The notes beneath the pieces are model-generated. The model did no database searches. It was not told the DNA's origin and saw only the letters and a list, made by a program, of their open reading frames with translations. The position numbers and the translations under genes are program-made. Below, piece after piece: positions 28,427-36,503 of a stretch of 64,000 nucleotides of DNA; positions within the stretch are counted from its first letter, which is position 1; every line of letters begins with the position of its first letter. Source of the stretch: Betaproteobacteria bacterium. GTDB lineage: Bacteria; Pseudomonadota; Gammaproteobacteria; Burkholderiales; SG8-39. The DNA is taken from positions 88,096 to 152,095 of the forward strand of contig JACPYS010000014.1 in NCBI GenBank assembly GCA_016195915.1. Direction: 5' to 3'.

Positions 28427-29199
28427 TGCTGCGGCGTGCCGCGTTTGTACTTGCGCTCGGCGCAGCTGCGCTGCCCGCGCGCGCCGGCATGTTCGACGAC
28501 GAGGAGGCGCGCCAGCAGATTGTGAACCTGCAGAAACTGGTCGCAGCGCAGAAGCAGCGCCTCGATTCAGTCGAGGCCGAGGCGCGTGACCGGCGCGCGG
28601 TGCTCGACCTCGCCTCGCAAATCGAGCAGTTGCGCGGAGAACTGGCGAAAATGCGGGGACAACTCGAGTTGCTCGCCAACCAGGGCGAGACTGCCGACAA
28701 GCGCCAGAAGGATCTGTACCTCGACATCGACGCGCGCCTGCGCAAGCTCGAGCAGGCCCGCGAGGAACAGGCGAAGGCCGCAGAGAAGTCCGCGGCCGGG
28801 CCTGCCGAGCCGGCGGCGGCGGAGGCCAAGGCCTACGAGGCTGCGCTCAATCAGTTCAAGCTCGGAAACTACCCGCTTGCAATATCGGCCTTCAACGGGT
28901 TTCTCGTGACCTACCCCTCCAGCCCGCTCGCACCTTCGGCGCAGTACTGGATCGGCAACGCCCACTATGCGCAGCGCGACTACAAGAACACGATCGCCGC
29001 ACAGCAGAAGGTCCTCGCGAACTGGCCGGAGGCTCCCAAGGCGGCGGATGCGATGCTCAACATGGCCTCCGCGCAGGCGGAGTCGGGCGACGCGCGGGGC
29101 GCGCGGCGCACGCTCGAAGCACTGGTCGTGAAGTATCCGGAAAGTCCCGCAGCGGCGAGCGCCAAGCAGCGCCTCGCGCAGCCTGCCGCAAAGCGCTAG
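28423..29199 (+). CDS. cpoB: Tol-Pal-associated cell-division coordinator CpoB (YbgF)
   Basis: 258 aa, with a signal peptide ending around PARAGM. There is a long N-terminal coiled coil (about 25-115, heptads of Leu/Gln), an Ala/Glu linker, and a C-terminal TPR domain (about 135-255, with GNYPLAISAFNGFL and YWIGNAHYAQRDYKNTI). It coordinates peptidoglycan synthesis with Tol constriction. ATG overlaps the pal stop. Confidence 0.92.
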   Translation: MMLRRAAFVLALGAAALPARAGMFDDEEARQQIVNLQKLVAAQKQRLDSVEAEARDRRAVLDLASQIEQLRGELAKMRGQLELLANQGETADKRQKDLYLDIDARLRKLEQAREEQAKAAEKSAAGPAEPAAAEAKAYEAALNQFKLGNYPLAISAFNGFLVTYPSSPLAPSAQYWIGNAHYAQRDYKNTIAAQQKVLANWPEAPKAADAMLNMASAQAESGDARGARRTLEALVVKYPESPAAASAKQRLAQPAAKR

Positions 29200-29202
29200 A
29201 CG

Positions 29203-29883
29203 TTGGCTGTCCGCGCGGTCGTCCTTCTCTCCGGAGGGCTTGATTCGGCGACCACGCTGGCGTGGGCGCGGCGCGAGGGCTTCGAGTGCTACGCGCTGTC
29301 GGTGGATTACGGGCAGCGGCACGGCGTGGAACTCGCCGCCGCACGCAGACTCGCTGCGGCGCTCGGCGCCCGCGACCATAAGATTTTCAAGCTCGACCTC
29401 ACGCTGTTTGGCGGCTCGGCGCTGACCGACGATGCGATCGACGTCCCGACCGCGGGCGTGAAAACAGGGATCCCGGTCACCTACGTGCCGGCGCGCAACA
29501 CGATCCTGCTCGCACTCGCGCTCGGCTGGGCCGAGGTGCTCGGCGCACGGCACGTGTTCATCGGGGCGAACGCCATCGATTTCTCCGGCTATCCCGATTG
29601 CAGGCCCGAGTACCTGCGCGCATTCGAAGCCATGGCGAATCTTGCAACCAGGGCCGCCGTGGAGGGACGCGGGATCGGGATCCGCGCGCCATTGATCGAC
29701 CTCGCCAAGGCGCGCATCGTGCAATTGGCGCTGGAACTCGGCGTGGACGTCGCGGGAACGGTGAGCTGCTACCAGCCCGACGAAATGGGTCGTGCCTGCG
29801 GTGTGTGCGACGCCTGCCGCATCCGCAGAGACGGGTTCGAAAAATCCGGCATTCCGGATGTCACCCGCTACCGGGCGCAGTGA
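29203..29883 (+). CDS. queC: 7-cyano-7-deazaguanine synthase QueC
   Basis: 226 aa. It makes preQ0 for queuosine biosynthesis. It has the PP-loop [12 protein letters not shown] (about 7-18) and a C-terminal zinc site (SCYQP and [10 protein letters not shown], about 186-208). TTG start 3 bp after cpoB, consistent with co-transcription behind the tol-pal genes. Confidence 0.93.
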   Translation: MAVRAVVLLSGGLDSATTLAWARREGFECYALSVDYGQRHGVELAAARRLAAALGARDHKIFKLDLTLFGGSALTDDAIDVPTAGVKTGIPVTYVPARNTILLALALGWAEVLGARHVFIGANAIDFSGYPDCRPEYLRAFEAMANLATRAAVEGRGIGIRAPLIDLAKARIVQLALELGVDVAGTVSCYQPDEMGRACGVCDACRIRRDGFEKSGIPDVTRYRAQ

Positions 29884-29924
29884 GTTAAATTACCGTTCGC
29901 CGATAGTCGAACCTCGGGGGCAAT

Positions 29925-31160
29925 GTGGGCGAAGCTGCACCAGCACAACTCGCGCAGTACGTTACGGGCGGGGCTTTCATCCTCGCTTTTGTTTTCGGCG
30001 CGATCGCCAACAAGACCAACTTCTGCACCATGGGCGCGGTGTCGGATTGGGTCAACATGGGCGACTTCAATCGCATGCGCATGTGGCTGCTCGCGATCGC
30101 CGTGGCGATCATCGGATCGAATGCGTTGCACCTCTCGGGCATCGTGGACCTGTCGAAATCCCTTTATCAGGCGCCGGGGTTGAACTGGCTCTCGCACATC
30201 GTCGGGGGCCTCGCATTCGGCATCGGCATGACGCTCGGTTCGGGCTGCGGTTCGAAGACGCTGATCCGTATCGGCGGCGGCAACCTGAAATCGGTGGTCG
30301 TGTTCGTGTTCCTCGGCCTCGCGGCCTATATGACGCTCAAAGGATTGTTCGGAGCATTTCGCGTTGAAGTGCTCGACCCGGCGTCGGTGCAACTCGCCAC
30401 CGGGCAGGATCTTCCGTCGATACTCGCCAAGGAGACCGGCCTGGAGAAGAACGTGTGGCTCGGAGGGCTTACGGCGCTGGTCGGCTGCGGGCTGCTGGTA
30501 TGGGTCTATATGAGCGAGGAGTTCCGCTCGAGTCTCGATTACTCGCTCGGCGGGTTCGTGACGGGCCTGGTCGTCGTCGGCGGCTGGTACGTGAGCGGCA
30601 ACCTGGGGTACCTGGCGGAGGACCCGAACACGTTGCAGGAAGCCTTCGTGGCGACCAACTCGGGCCGCATGGAGTCATTCAGCTTCGTCGCGCCGCAGGC
30701 TTACGTGCTCGAGCTGCTGATGTTCTGGACCGACAAAACGAAGGTCGTCACCTATGGCATCGCTTCGGCGCTTGGCGTGATCGCGGGTTCCGCGGCCTAC
30801 GCGCTCGCGACGAAGAACTTCCGCTGGGAAGGATTTCGTGATGCCTCGGACACCGCCAATCACATGATCGGCGGCTTGCTGATGGGATTCGGCGGCGTCA
30901 CCGCGCTCGGTTGCACGATCGGCCAGGGAATTACGGGACTCTCCACTCTCGCCGTCGGTTCCGTGATCACGTTCGCGGCGATCATCGCGGGTTCGGCGGC
31001 GACGATGAAGTACCAGTATTGGCAAATCGAGCGCGAGGAGCGGAAAGCGGCGGCGAAACAGAAAGTGGATGAGGAACCCGACGCGCAGGAGCAACAGAAA
31101 GAGAAAGAGCCGCGCAAAGAACAGGCGACTTCATTGACTGGACCGAGGGCGCGCCGGTAA
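29925..31160 (+). CDS. YeeE/YedE-family sulfur-compound transporter (TsuA-like)
   Basis: 411 aa, about nine or ten TM segments in two pseudo-repeats. It has the family Cys-bearing motifs NKTNFCTMGAV (about 25-36), GSGCGSKTLIRIGGGN (about 105) and GCTIGQGITGLS (about 328). Members import thiosulfate or related sulfur species through a conserved Cys relay. The C-terminus (from about 365) is a charged Lys/Glu/Gln tail longer than in short homologues. GTG start after a G-rich ribosome site. The end of the gene contains the promoter of the next tRNA. Confidence 0.87.
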   Translation: MGEAAPAQLAQYVTGGAFILAFVFGAIANKTNFCTMGAVSDWVNMGDFNRMRMWLLAIAVAIIGSNALHLSGIVDLSKSLYQAPGLNWLSHIVGGLAFGIGMTLGSGCGSKTLIRIGGGNLKSVVVFVFLGLAAYMTLKGLFGAFRVEVLDPASVQLATGQDLPSILAKETGLEKNVWLGGLTALVGCGLLVWVYMSEEFRSSLDYSLGGFVTGLVVVGGWYVSGNLGYLAEDPNTLQEAFVATNSGRMESFSFVAPQAYVLELLMFWTDKTKVVTYGIASALGVIAGSAAYALATKNFRWEGFRDASDTANHMIGGLLMGFGGVTALGCTIGQGITGLSTLAVGSVITFAAIIAGSAATMKYQYWQIEREERKAAAKQKVDEEPDAQEQQKEKEPRKEQATSLTGPRARR

Positions 31161-31163
31161 AAT
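31134..31163 (+). promoter_or_regulatory. Sigma-70 type promoter of tRNA-Lys
   Basis: TTGACT (31134-31139), an 18-bp spacer, and TAAAAT (31158-31163), with the expected start about 18-20 bp before the mature tRNA 5' end. It overlaps the last codons and stop of the upstream transporter gene. Confidence 0.65.
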
Positions 31164-31187
31164 CGCCCTCCTTTTGTCGTATCCCAT

Positions 31188-31263
31188 GGGTCGTTAGCTC
31201 AGCTGGTAGAGCAGCGGACTTTTAATCCGTTGGTCGGCGGTTCGAATCCGCCACGGCCTACCA
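31188..31263 (+). tRNA. tRNA-Lys (anticodon TTT)
   Basis: 76 nt with encoded CCA. The D arm (GCTCAGCTGGTAGAGC), anticodon stem/loop with CTTTTAA, and T arm GGCGGTTCGAATCCGCC are intact. The acceptor ends GGGTCGT/ACGGCCT, so it contains a G-T pair at position 1-72 and one T-G pair. Its 3' 40 bases serve as the attachment site of the island downstream. Confidence 0.95.
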
Positions 31264-31264
31264 A
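31225..31264 (+). repeat. Island attachment site, tRNA-proximal copy (attL-like)
   Basis: The last 40 bp of tRNA-Lys are repeated at 34524-34563 with 39 of 40 identical bases (mismatch at 31256, G versus A). Offset 3299 bp. Duplicated tRNA 3' ends are the standard footprint of tyrosine-recombinase integration. Confidence 0.9.
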
Positions 31265-31271
31265 AACCATC

Positions 31272-31304
31272 AAGGGCTTGCAGCGATGTGAGCCCTTTTT
31301 CTTT
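31272..31304 (+). terminator. Terminator after tRNA-Lys
   Basis: 7-bp stem AAGGGCT (31272-31278) / AGCCCTT (31291-31297), followed by a T-rich run. It lies 8 bp beyond the tRNA and inside the island, so it arrived with the element. Confidence 0.75.
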
Positions 31305-31568
31305 GGGCGACTGTGCCGGGATTGTGTCGCTGAGCTTCCCGGAAACCGTTTCTGCGTGCTGCTTTAGATGCGCTGGTGACAGGTGCGCATAGCGTCTAAC
31401 CATGCTCCCTGTCTCCCATCCCCCATTTCCTGAAGGACGTGCAGCGGCGTACCGTTCTGCGCGTGCCAACTCGCCCAGGTGTGGCGGAGGTCATGCCAGC
31501 GGAAATCCTCGATCCCGGCACGTTCCAACGCATCCCGCCACGCTTTGGTATTGGCCCATCCGATTGGC

Positions 31569-31871
31569 TTAGAGCACCTTCCACCCGAAGTGATCGCCCA
31601 TGCGAAGCATACCCGGCGCCGCTTGAAGTTGCGTCAGATCACCCTGGAATTCGGTAACGGCGCGCATCTCGATCTCGCGCAACCGCTCCTCTTGTTCAGG
31701 GGTGCGACTGACTCGAATCGCGGCCTTCGGTTTGTAAGGCATTTCGAGCGCCTTTGACGCCGCTTCAAGGCTCAGGTTCTCAAGCCGTTTTAGGAAGCTT
31801 GGAGAGGGCTCGGGCTCTTCGGGGTCTTCACGGGTGGCAGGTGGCGACATAGGCGCGGTCTCTTTAGACAC
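31569..31871 (-). CDS. Hypothetical protein in the tRNA-Lys island
   Basis: 100 aa (GTG at 31871; ATG at 31850 is an alternative). It is hydrophilic and Glu/Pro-rich at the N-terminus, with a predicted helical middle ([36 protein letters not shown]). No family recognised. Its stop lies at the junction with the integrase remnant, so its original C-terminus may have been altered by the deletion that removed the integrase 5' half. Confidence 0.45.
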   Translation of the reverse strand: MSKETAPMSPPATREDPEEPEPSPSFLKRLENLSLEAASKALEMPYKPKAAIRVSRTPEQEERLREIEMRAVTEFQGDLTQLQAAPGMLRMGDHFGWKVL

Positions 31872-32094
31872 ACATGATAGCCGAGGAAGGACGTTTCGAG
31901 AATCCTTCTTGCAACCCCACAGTCACCGCCACCGCTTTGGGGCTATCTCGCCGCCAGTAGCAGGGCCTTCCAGTGGAACTATGCCGACTTCAGCCGACTC
32001 CAACGCGTAGAGGCGACTGGCTCCCCTGGATGCCGACAGGTGGTATCCTTTCGATGAGCGAGTGGTCTAACCAGAGCAATGAGGAGAAGTTAGA
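31872..32094. other. Island intergenic region, no gene seen
   Basis: About 220 bp between divergent island genes. It contains a separated inverted repeat (GATAGCC near 31877 and GGCTATC near 31945). It must hold the promoter of the cargo operon, but no convincing hexamers were found. Confidence 0.4.
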
Positions 32095-32232
32095 ATGGTG
32101 GACCGAAGGCGGCTAACCGTTATTTGTGCTGAACCGATGGCCAAGCGGCGTCCGGTACAGAGTAATGAGTGCAAGCGGGGCCCAAGTTGCGCGTCGTCCG
32201 TGGCGTACGGATCACTACAATCTTCATGGTAA
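32095..32232 (+). CDS. Possible small leader ORF ahead of the island cargo operon
   Basis: 45 codons with a good ribosome site (GAGGAG, 8 bp upstream). Its stop overlaps the likely ATG of the TIGR04255-like gene (32226), an arrangement that would allow translational coupling. The peptide is Arg/Cys/Ser-rich with no recognised similarity, and it may be spurious. Confidence 0.22.
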   Translation: MVDRRRLTVICAEPMAKRRPVQSNECKRGPSCASSVAYGSLQSSW

Positions 32233-33068
32233 AGCCCGCCACACGGCGCGCGGCGCCTGCCGCACACGTTTTGGAAAATCTGCCCGAGTACCGAAATCCA
32301 CCTGTCTCGGAAGTGGTCGTAGGTGTAGTGTTCGACAAATCTGTTTCGGACTTCCTTACCACCCACTTGGGTCTATTTTGGCATCGCGTCATACACGATT
32401 TTCCGCATTCACAACATTTCGCGCCATTCATCCTTCCAAGCGGTGAACCAAAATGGCTAGATGCGATTACGGGTCTGCCGCTTCCGCGTGTTTGGTTAAT
32501 GTCCGAAACTAAGAATGATGTCATTCAGCTTCAAGGAGACTGCTTCTTTTTCAATTGGCGAAAGCTGAATGACCAGGATCAATATCCTCGTTATCCGAAA
32601 ATCATTGAGCGCTTTGAAAAGTATTTTGGCGAGTTCTTGGCATTTCTGAAGGATCATAATTTCTCGGAACCGGCTCCCTTGTTATGCGAGTTGACATACA
32701 CCAACTTCGTGCCGCAAGGGAAAGGTTGGACCTCAACGGCTGACATAGCGGAGATTTTCAAGGACTTCTATTGGAGAAATCACACACGAGGGTTTTTGCC
32801 AACGCCAGATGCAACAACGTGGACATCAGTCTTCCCCCTACCCAATGCGGCCGGAACACTCACCGCCCAGCTATCGCAAGTTCTAAAACGCGCGGACTCA
32901 ACGAAAGCGCTACGATTTGACCTTACCGCACGCGGTCTGGGCAACGCCAAGACGTTACATGAACTCCGGCCATGGTTTGATTTATCGCGCGAATGGATTG
33001 TTAAGGGCTTCGCCGACCTGACGACTGAAAGCGCGCAGATGAAGCTGTGGGGGCGAACGAATGGCTGA
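32226..33068 (+). CDS. TIGR04255-family protein (island cargo gene 1)
   Basis: 280 aa from ATG 32226 (a GTG at 32169 would add 19 residues). It matches the sporadic TIGR04255 family by memory of its pattern: N-terminal YRNPPVSEVVVGVVFD, a central WPRVWLMSE-like strand region (LPRVWLMSETKNDVIQLQ), GDCFFFNWRK, and the C-terminal WIVKGFADLTTESAQMKLWGR. No catalytic motif, signal or TM is evident. Biochemical function is unknown; the family is scattered, often in mobile or defence-rich regions (inference). It overlaps cargo gene 2 by 8 bp. Confidence 0.72.
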   Translation: MVKPATRRAAPAAHVLENLPEYRNPPVSEVVVGVVFDKSVSDFLTTHLGLFWHRVIHDFPHSQHFAPFILPSGEPKWLDAITGLPLPRVWLMSETKNDVIQLQGDCFFFNWRKLNDQDQYPRYPKIIERFEKYFGEFLAFLKDHNFSEPAPLLCELTYTNFVPQGKGWTSTADIAEIFKDFYWRNHTRGFLPTPDATTWTSVFPLPNAAGTLTAQLSQVLKRADSTKALRFDLTARGLGNAKTLHELRPWFDLSREWIVKGFADLTTESAQMKLWGRTNG

Positions 33069-33927
33069 ACAAGTTGCATATAGGACAATTACTGAATCCC
33101 TCCGTCGCCTAGGTGGACCCGTACACTCGATTGGGGCTGTCACGCTTGATAGTCCAAATCGTTACGGCGCACCTGACGACTATTCCACTATTTATCCGAC
33201 GATAATTCCATCTAGCTCCTCGTCTGCTAGTACTTGGGGTATTGGCGAACGTGTGCCTGTCGTCATTCACGTTGCGGTTGCTGACGGTGGTCTAATGCAA
33301 AGGGCGGAGGCGATTAAATCGGTACCCGACGCCTTTGCGACAGACATCTCTTTGGTTCCCGGGGCGTGGATATCGAATCTCCTCAACATTCAGTGGAAAA
33401 CGCTTCTCCAACCATCCGGACACTGGGGAATGACGCATCATTTGTCCAGTTTCAGAGAAGGCAGGTGGTCCGGCGCTTTTACCTGCCTTGGAGATACATG
33501 GCTCATTGCAGCGCCGTCAATCGCCGAGGACATTTTGTTCCTCGCGGCATCGAGCAAGTTGGCGTATGCGAAGGTCCTTGCGCAGCGCATTCTGCAAATC
33601 GAAGAGATCTTAAGGGAAGACGATGACGACCCGCTGACGCTTGCCGAAAGTTCAGTTAGATCTCTCATAGAATTTCTTGAAGCGAATCCAGACATCGGCC
33701 GTCCACAACTTGCCCCCTCGCGCTCGGGGTACTTGATGGCCAAGTGGTCCGCACCCGAGCATAAGAAAGTGACAGTACATTTTTATGCAGATGGTGGGGC
33801 AGAGGTCTATTTATTTGCACCCAATCCGAAACATCCGGACAAACAGGATTTGGATACCTCACACACAACTGTCGACGCGCTCAGAGGCAAGCTCGCAGCA
33901 ATTGGCGCTCTTGCGTGGATGAACTAA
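33061..33927 (+). CDS. Uncharacterised protein (island cargo gene 2)
   Basis: 288 aa, function unknown. The N-terminus TESLRRLGGPVHSIGAVTL is followed by a Ser-rich stretch (about 48-58). There is a helical region at about 165-210 (YAKVLAQRILQIEEILRED, acidic DDDD) and a C-terminal beta-rich region with SAPEHKKVTVHFYADGGAEVYLF. No signal peptide, TM or catalytic signature. The start overlaps gene 1 by 8 bp and its stop overlaps the ATG of gene 3, so the three are translationally coupled and probably act together. Confidence 0.72.
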   Translation: MAEQVAYRTITESLRRLGGPVHSIGAVTLDSPNRYGAPDDYSTIYPTIIPSSSSSASTWGIGERVPVVIHVAVADGGLMQRAEAIKSVPDAFATDISLVPGAWISNLLNIQWKTLLQPSGHWGMTHHLSSFREGRWSGAFTCLGDTWLIAAPSIAEDILFLAASSKLAYAKVLAQRILQIEEILREDDDDPLTLAESSVRSLIEFLEANPDIGRPQLAPSRSGYLMAKWSAPEHKKVTVHFYADGGAEVYLFAPNPKHPDKQDLDTSHTTVDALRGKLAAIGALAWMN

Positions 33928-34385
33928 TGGAAAACGAGTTAATTGCTGAAGATCAGCATGTCGTAAGGCATTGTGAATCGAAATGGTTCTTCGACGATGC
34001 GACGATCTCATCTGCAAATTTTGAGCTTCGAAAGAAGAATGGCGCGCTCGTAGAAGAATACTTGTCAGTCGGATGGCTAGAGCGCTACGCTGAAGGCAAT
34101 CGAGCAAATCAGGTTGCCGCCTATCGGACCGCGATCCACCCGAAGATTCGAACAATAAAAAGGAAGGATCGCTTGGCCGTTTTGAACGTCGGCCAAACTG
34201 TTGAGCGCGTTAGATCGCGAACGACAGATAGGCGCATCCTCCAGTTCCGTCACCACCCTTCAAACGTGGTTGGAAAGGAGGATGTCGGGCACTCAGGTAT
34301 CCACGAGACCACCCCGGACGAAGTCCGAATAAGAGAACTTCTCGTAGTCTCGGTAATTGAAGATTACCCGGGCCAGCCTGACTAG
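33927..34385 (+). CDS. Uncharacterised protein (island cargo gene 3)
   Basis: 152 aa from the ATG at 33927 (TAATG overlap with gene 2); a GTG at 33915 would add 4 residues. It contains VVRHCESKWFFDD near the N-terminus and EEYLSVGWLERY (about 45-56), a layout seen in small hypothetical proteins of bacterial islands. KDRLAVLNVGQTVE lies in the middle and an acidic C-terminus follows. Function unknown. It ends 138 bp before the distal att copy. Confidence 0.7.
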   Translation: MENELIAEDQHVVRHCESKWFFDDATISSANFELRKKNGALVEEYLSVGWLERYAEGNRANQVAAYRTAIHPKIRTIKRKDRLAVLNVGQTVERVRSRTTDRRILQFRHHPSNVVGKEDVGHSGIHETTPDEVRIRELLVVSVIEDYPGQPD

Positions 34386-34523
34386 GCTGCACGCCCTGCC
34401 GACGCCGTAAAGCTGTGCCAGATTTGTGTCCTTCTGTCGCCAAACATGACAGGACTAACCCGGTATTCATCTCTAACTGAACTGCTAGGCAAGCGTTACG
34501 AGCAACTTTAGCTGCGACTCTTG
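34386..34523. other. Island right flank, no gene seen
   Basis: 138 bp between the last cargo gene and the att repeat. No reading frame with credible start or family. A minus-strand frame running through here and the att repeat (34210-34620) is a tRNA-antisense artefact. Confidence 0.5.
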
Positions 34524-34563
34524 ATCCGTTGGTCGGCGGTTCGAATCCGCCACGACCTACCAA
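34524..34563 (+). repeat. Island attachment site, distal copy (attR-like)
   Basis: A 40-bp copy of the tRNA-Lys 3' end (39/40 with 31225-31264). The distal copy reads CACGACC where the tRNA reads CACGGCC; CACGACC pairs better with the tRNA 5' strand, so this is probably the ancestral end displaced by integration. Confidence 0.9.
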
Positions 34564-34573
34564 CTTCATCAAG

Positions 34574-34600
34574 AGCTTAGCCAGCCGCTGAGCTTCTTCT
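34574..34600 (+). terminator. Displaced ancestral tRNA-Lys terminator
   Basis: 8-bp stem (34574-34581 with 34587-34594, one T-G pair) followed by a pyrimidine run. It lies in the same position relative to the att repeat as the terminator at 31272 does to the tRNA, as expected for the original tRNA terminator pushed away by the island. Confidence 0.5.
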
Positions 34601-34650
34601 TTCTGACCGTGACCGTTCAAACTATCGGCTTTGCGGCCGGTGGAGCCACA

Positions 34651-35061
34651 TCACGCCATCTTTGCCTTGGCGGGCGCACGGCGAGCGTCGATGCTGAAGT
34701 TGCCCGCGCCAAAGGCGGCAACCTGGAGGAAACCGCCGGCAATGGCGAGATTCTTCAGGAAGTGAATCATCTGGTTCTGGTCGGCGAAGTCGTGGTGGAA
34801 AATCACTGCCGCTACCAACGTGAAGACCGCCAGCACCCAGGCCGTGATGCGAGCCTGGAATCCAGCGAGCATCAATAGTCCACCGCCGATCTCGACAACG
34901 AGCGCGACGGCATACCCCAGTAGAGGCAGAGGAAGGCCCGCTGAGGCGATATAGCCTATGGTTGCGGCTGCGGCGGCAAGTTTGCTGAGACCACGGATCA
35001 GAAATATGACCGCAAGGAGCACGCGGCCGAGGGCTGGGAGCAGGGATGCCAAAGCGTTCAT
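34651..35061 (-). CDS. DoxX-family membrane protein
   Basis: 136 aa with four hydrophobic segments. It starts ALGRVLLAVIFLIRGLSKL, the usual DoxX opening, and has GGGLLMLAGF mid-protein. DoxX proteins are small inner-membrane proteins linked to redox or sulfur metabolism; the exact role here is unknown. The remnant SnoaL-like gene lies 13 bp upstream, suggesting a former operon. Confidence 0.83.
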   Translation of the reverse strand: MNALASLLPALGRVLLAVIFLIRGLSKLAAAAATIGYIASAGLPLPLLGYAVALVVEIGGGLLMLAGFQARITAWVLAVFTLVAAVIFHHDFADQNQMIHFLKNLAIAGGFLQVAAFGAGNFSIDARRAPAKAKMA

Positions 35062-35074
35062 ATCATTGTCCTTG

Positions 35075-35230
35075 TCAATTGCGGAGCTGTTGCGCCAGGC
35101 CTAAGAGGTCAGCCGCACCCCAGTGCTCGACAAACAGGCCGTCCTTGACTCGCATGATATCGGTGGAATTGAAGGCCACTTTCTTGCCGGTCGGCGGGAA
35201 ACCCAGGTCTTCGCCGCGGTGCGTGAAGGC
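35075..35230 (-). pseudogene. SnoaL-like (NTF2-fold) protein, 5' part lost
   Basis: C-terminal fragment of a SnoaL/ester-cyclase-like protein: HRGEDLGFPPTGKKVAF, then VKDGLFVEHWGAADLLGLAQQL. The codons before HRGE come from an IS256-type transposase on the other strand, so the N-terminal two thirds were removed by the element. No functional start remains. Confidence 0.75.
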
Positions 35231-35726
35231 CGCGGCCAGCAAGGTTCTGAAGGCCACCGTTCAGCGCTGCCGCGTGCACTTTATGCGCAACGTCCTCGCC
35301 CACGTCCCGAAGGGGCAACGCCAGATGGTCGCCGCCGTCATCCGCACCGTGTTCGCCCAGGAAAGCGAAGCCGATGCGTGTCGACAATGGCGCACGGTCT
35401 CCGATCCGCTCCGGGCGCGCTTCCCAAAGATTGCGTAGCTCATGGACGATGCCGAGGCCGATGTCCTGGCGCACATGACCATTCCCAAGGCGCACCGGCT
35501 GCAAATCCATTCGACCAATCCGCTGCAGCGGCTCAACGCCGAGATCAAGCGCCGCACCGACGTAGTGGGCATCTTCCCGAACGAAGCGGCGATCGTACGG
35601 CTCGTCGGGGCGCTGCTTCTCGAGCAAAACGACGAATGGCAATTGCAGCGCCGCTACATGCAACTTGAAGGCCTGCAGGCGCTGGGCGACAATCAACCCG
35701 CGAGGCTCTCTGCAGTAATGAGCTGA
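35225..35726 (+). pseudogene. IS256-family transposase fragment with premature stop
   Basis: Homology begins at VKAAASKVLKATVQRCRVHF and runs through HRLQIHSTNPLQRLNAEIKRR, the classical IS256 C-terminus with the catalytic Glu. An in-frame TAG at 35436-35438 splits it (FPKIA, stop, LMDDAEADV) with no frame change. The N-terminal half is absent. Non-functional. Confidence 0.85.
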
Positions 35727-35784
35727 GCACTCGACCTGGCCTTACGAGAACCACGACTCGTACACCACGTCGCGGGGCACGACC
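35225..35784 (+). mobile_element. IS256-family insertion-sequence remnant (3' part)
   Basis: It carries the 3' end of a Mutator/IS256-type transposase and a right-end-like terminal sequence near 35760-35784 (TACACCA...GACC). The 5' half and left end are missing. The left boundary lies inside the SnoaL-like gene. Confidence 0.72.
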
Positions 35785-35803
35785 GCCTACCTACACCATC
35801 TTC

Positions 35804-36503
35804 TCAATCGCAGCACTTGTGATCTTGCCTTCGGCAGTCTTCCGCCATCTTGCGCGCCTCTGCCATTTGCTGCGGCGTCATAAGCTTGCCAATGAGCTCG
35901 CCGCTCGTTACCGCGTCGGCATTGCCATCCAGGGCCGCAAGGCTGAACCACATGCGTGCACGAACGTAGTCTTTCGGAACACCTTGGCCGCTCTCATAAA
36001 TGACGCCGAGGTTGTGCTCCGCCGCATCATTCCCCTGTACCGCTGAGAGCCTGTACCACTTCACCGCCTCCGCGTAGTCCTGCGCCAGAGCTTCGCCACT
36101 CGTAGCTCAATGCGAGGAAAAATTGCCCTCGTGCGTGCTGCTGGTTCGCGGCCAGCCGAAACCACTTGACCGCCTCAGTGGCATCGCGCAGTACATCGCC
36201 CTTCAGATAATACGACCCGAGGGATGATTGTGCGTCCGCATATCCCTGATCGGCCGCGAGTCGTATCCATTTCACAGCTTGCGCGACGTCTCTTGTAACG
36301 CCTTCTCCCTTTGCGTAGCCCAAACCAAGACGGTGCTGCGGCTTTGCATTCCCCTCATTCACCAAAGCGCGCCACAGCCTCACGGCTGCTGCATAGTCAT
36401 GGCGGTCGTATGCGGCCGCTGCTTCCTCGAACGGCCCTGCATCCGCAGCATGGGCGAGGCCAAGTAGTAGCACGGTCAGCAGCGGAAGTACCAGTCGGTT
36501 CAT
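35804..36503 (-). pseudogene. Sel1-like repeat protein with frameshift
   Basis: From ATG 36503, with a signal peptide (MNRLVLPLLTVLLLGLAHA). Sel1 repeats include HRLGLGYAKGEGV, AQSSLGSYYLKGDV and, after the break, EHNLGVIYESGQGVPKDY. The frame changes near 36095-36110: FFLALSYEW is in one frame and DYAEAVKWYRLSAVQG in another. About 230 residues if repaired. SLR proteins are periplasmic scaffolds; this copy is probably inactive unless the shift is a sequencing error. Confidence 0.8.

Larger units (their letters stand above)
31194..31573 (-). pseudogene. Remnant of a phage-type tyrosine integrase
   Basis: Only the C-terminal catalytic part remains. One frame encodes [19 protein letters not shown] and [15 protein letters not shown] (catalytic Arg and His). 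The frame then shifts at the homopolymer 31420-31424, and the next frame continues with [11 protein letters not shown], which carries the Tyr nucleophile. One base missing in the G-run (minus strand) would restore a GGW junction. The N-terminal arm-binding and core-binding domains are absent; the boundary at about 31570 abuts another gene's stop. The last codons read through the tRNA and are probably not meaningful. Confidence 0.82.
31225..34563. mobile_element. 3.3-kb integrated genomic island at tRNA-Lys
   Basis: It is bounded by the 40-bp direct repeat. Next to the tRNA is a decayed tyrosine integrase on the minus strand, followed by a small unknown gene and a three-gene plus-strand operon. 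The cargo is visibly AT-richer than the flanks and uses rarer codons such as TTA and ATA, supporting horizontal transfer. It has no replication or structural phage genes, so it is either a mini-island or the remnant of a larger one, and is probably no longer self-mobile. Confidence 0.85.

Noticed and set aside
34210..34620. Minus-strand frame through the distal att repeat
   Set aside because: The GRGGFEPPT-type peptide is the antisense translation of tRNA sequence, a common annotation artefact.
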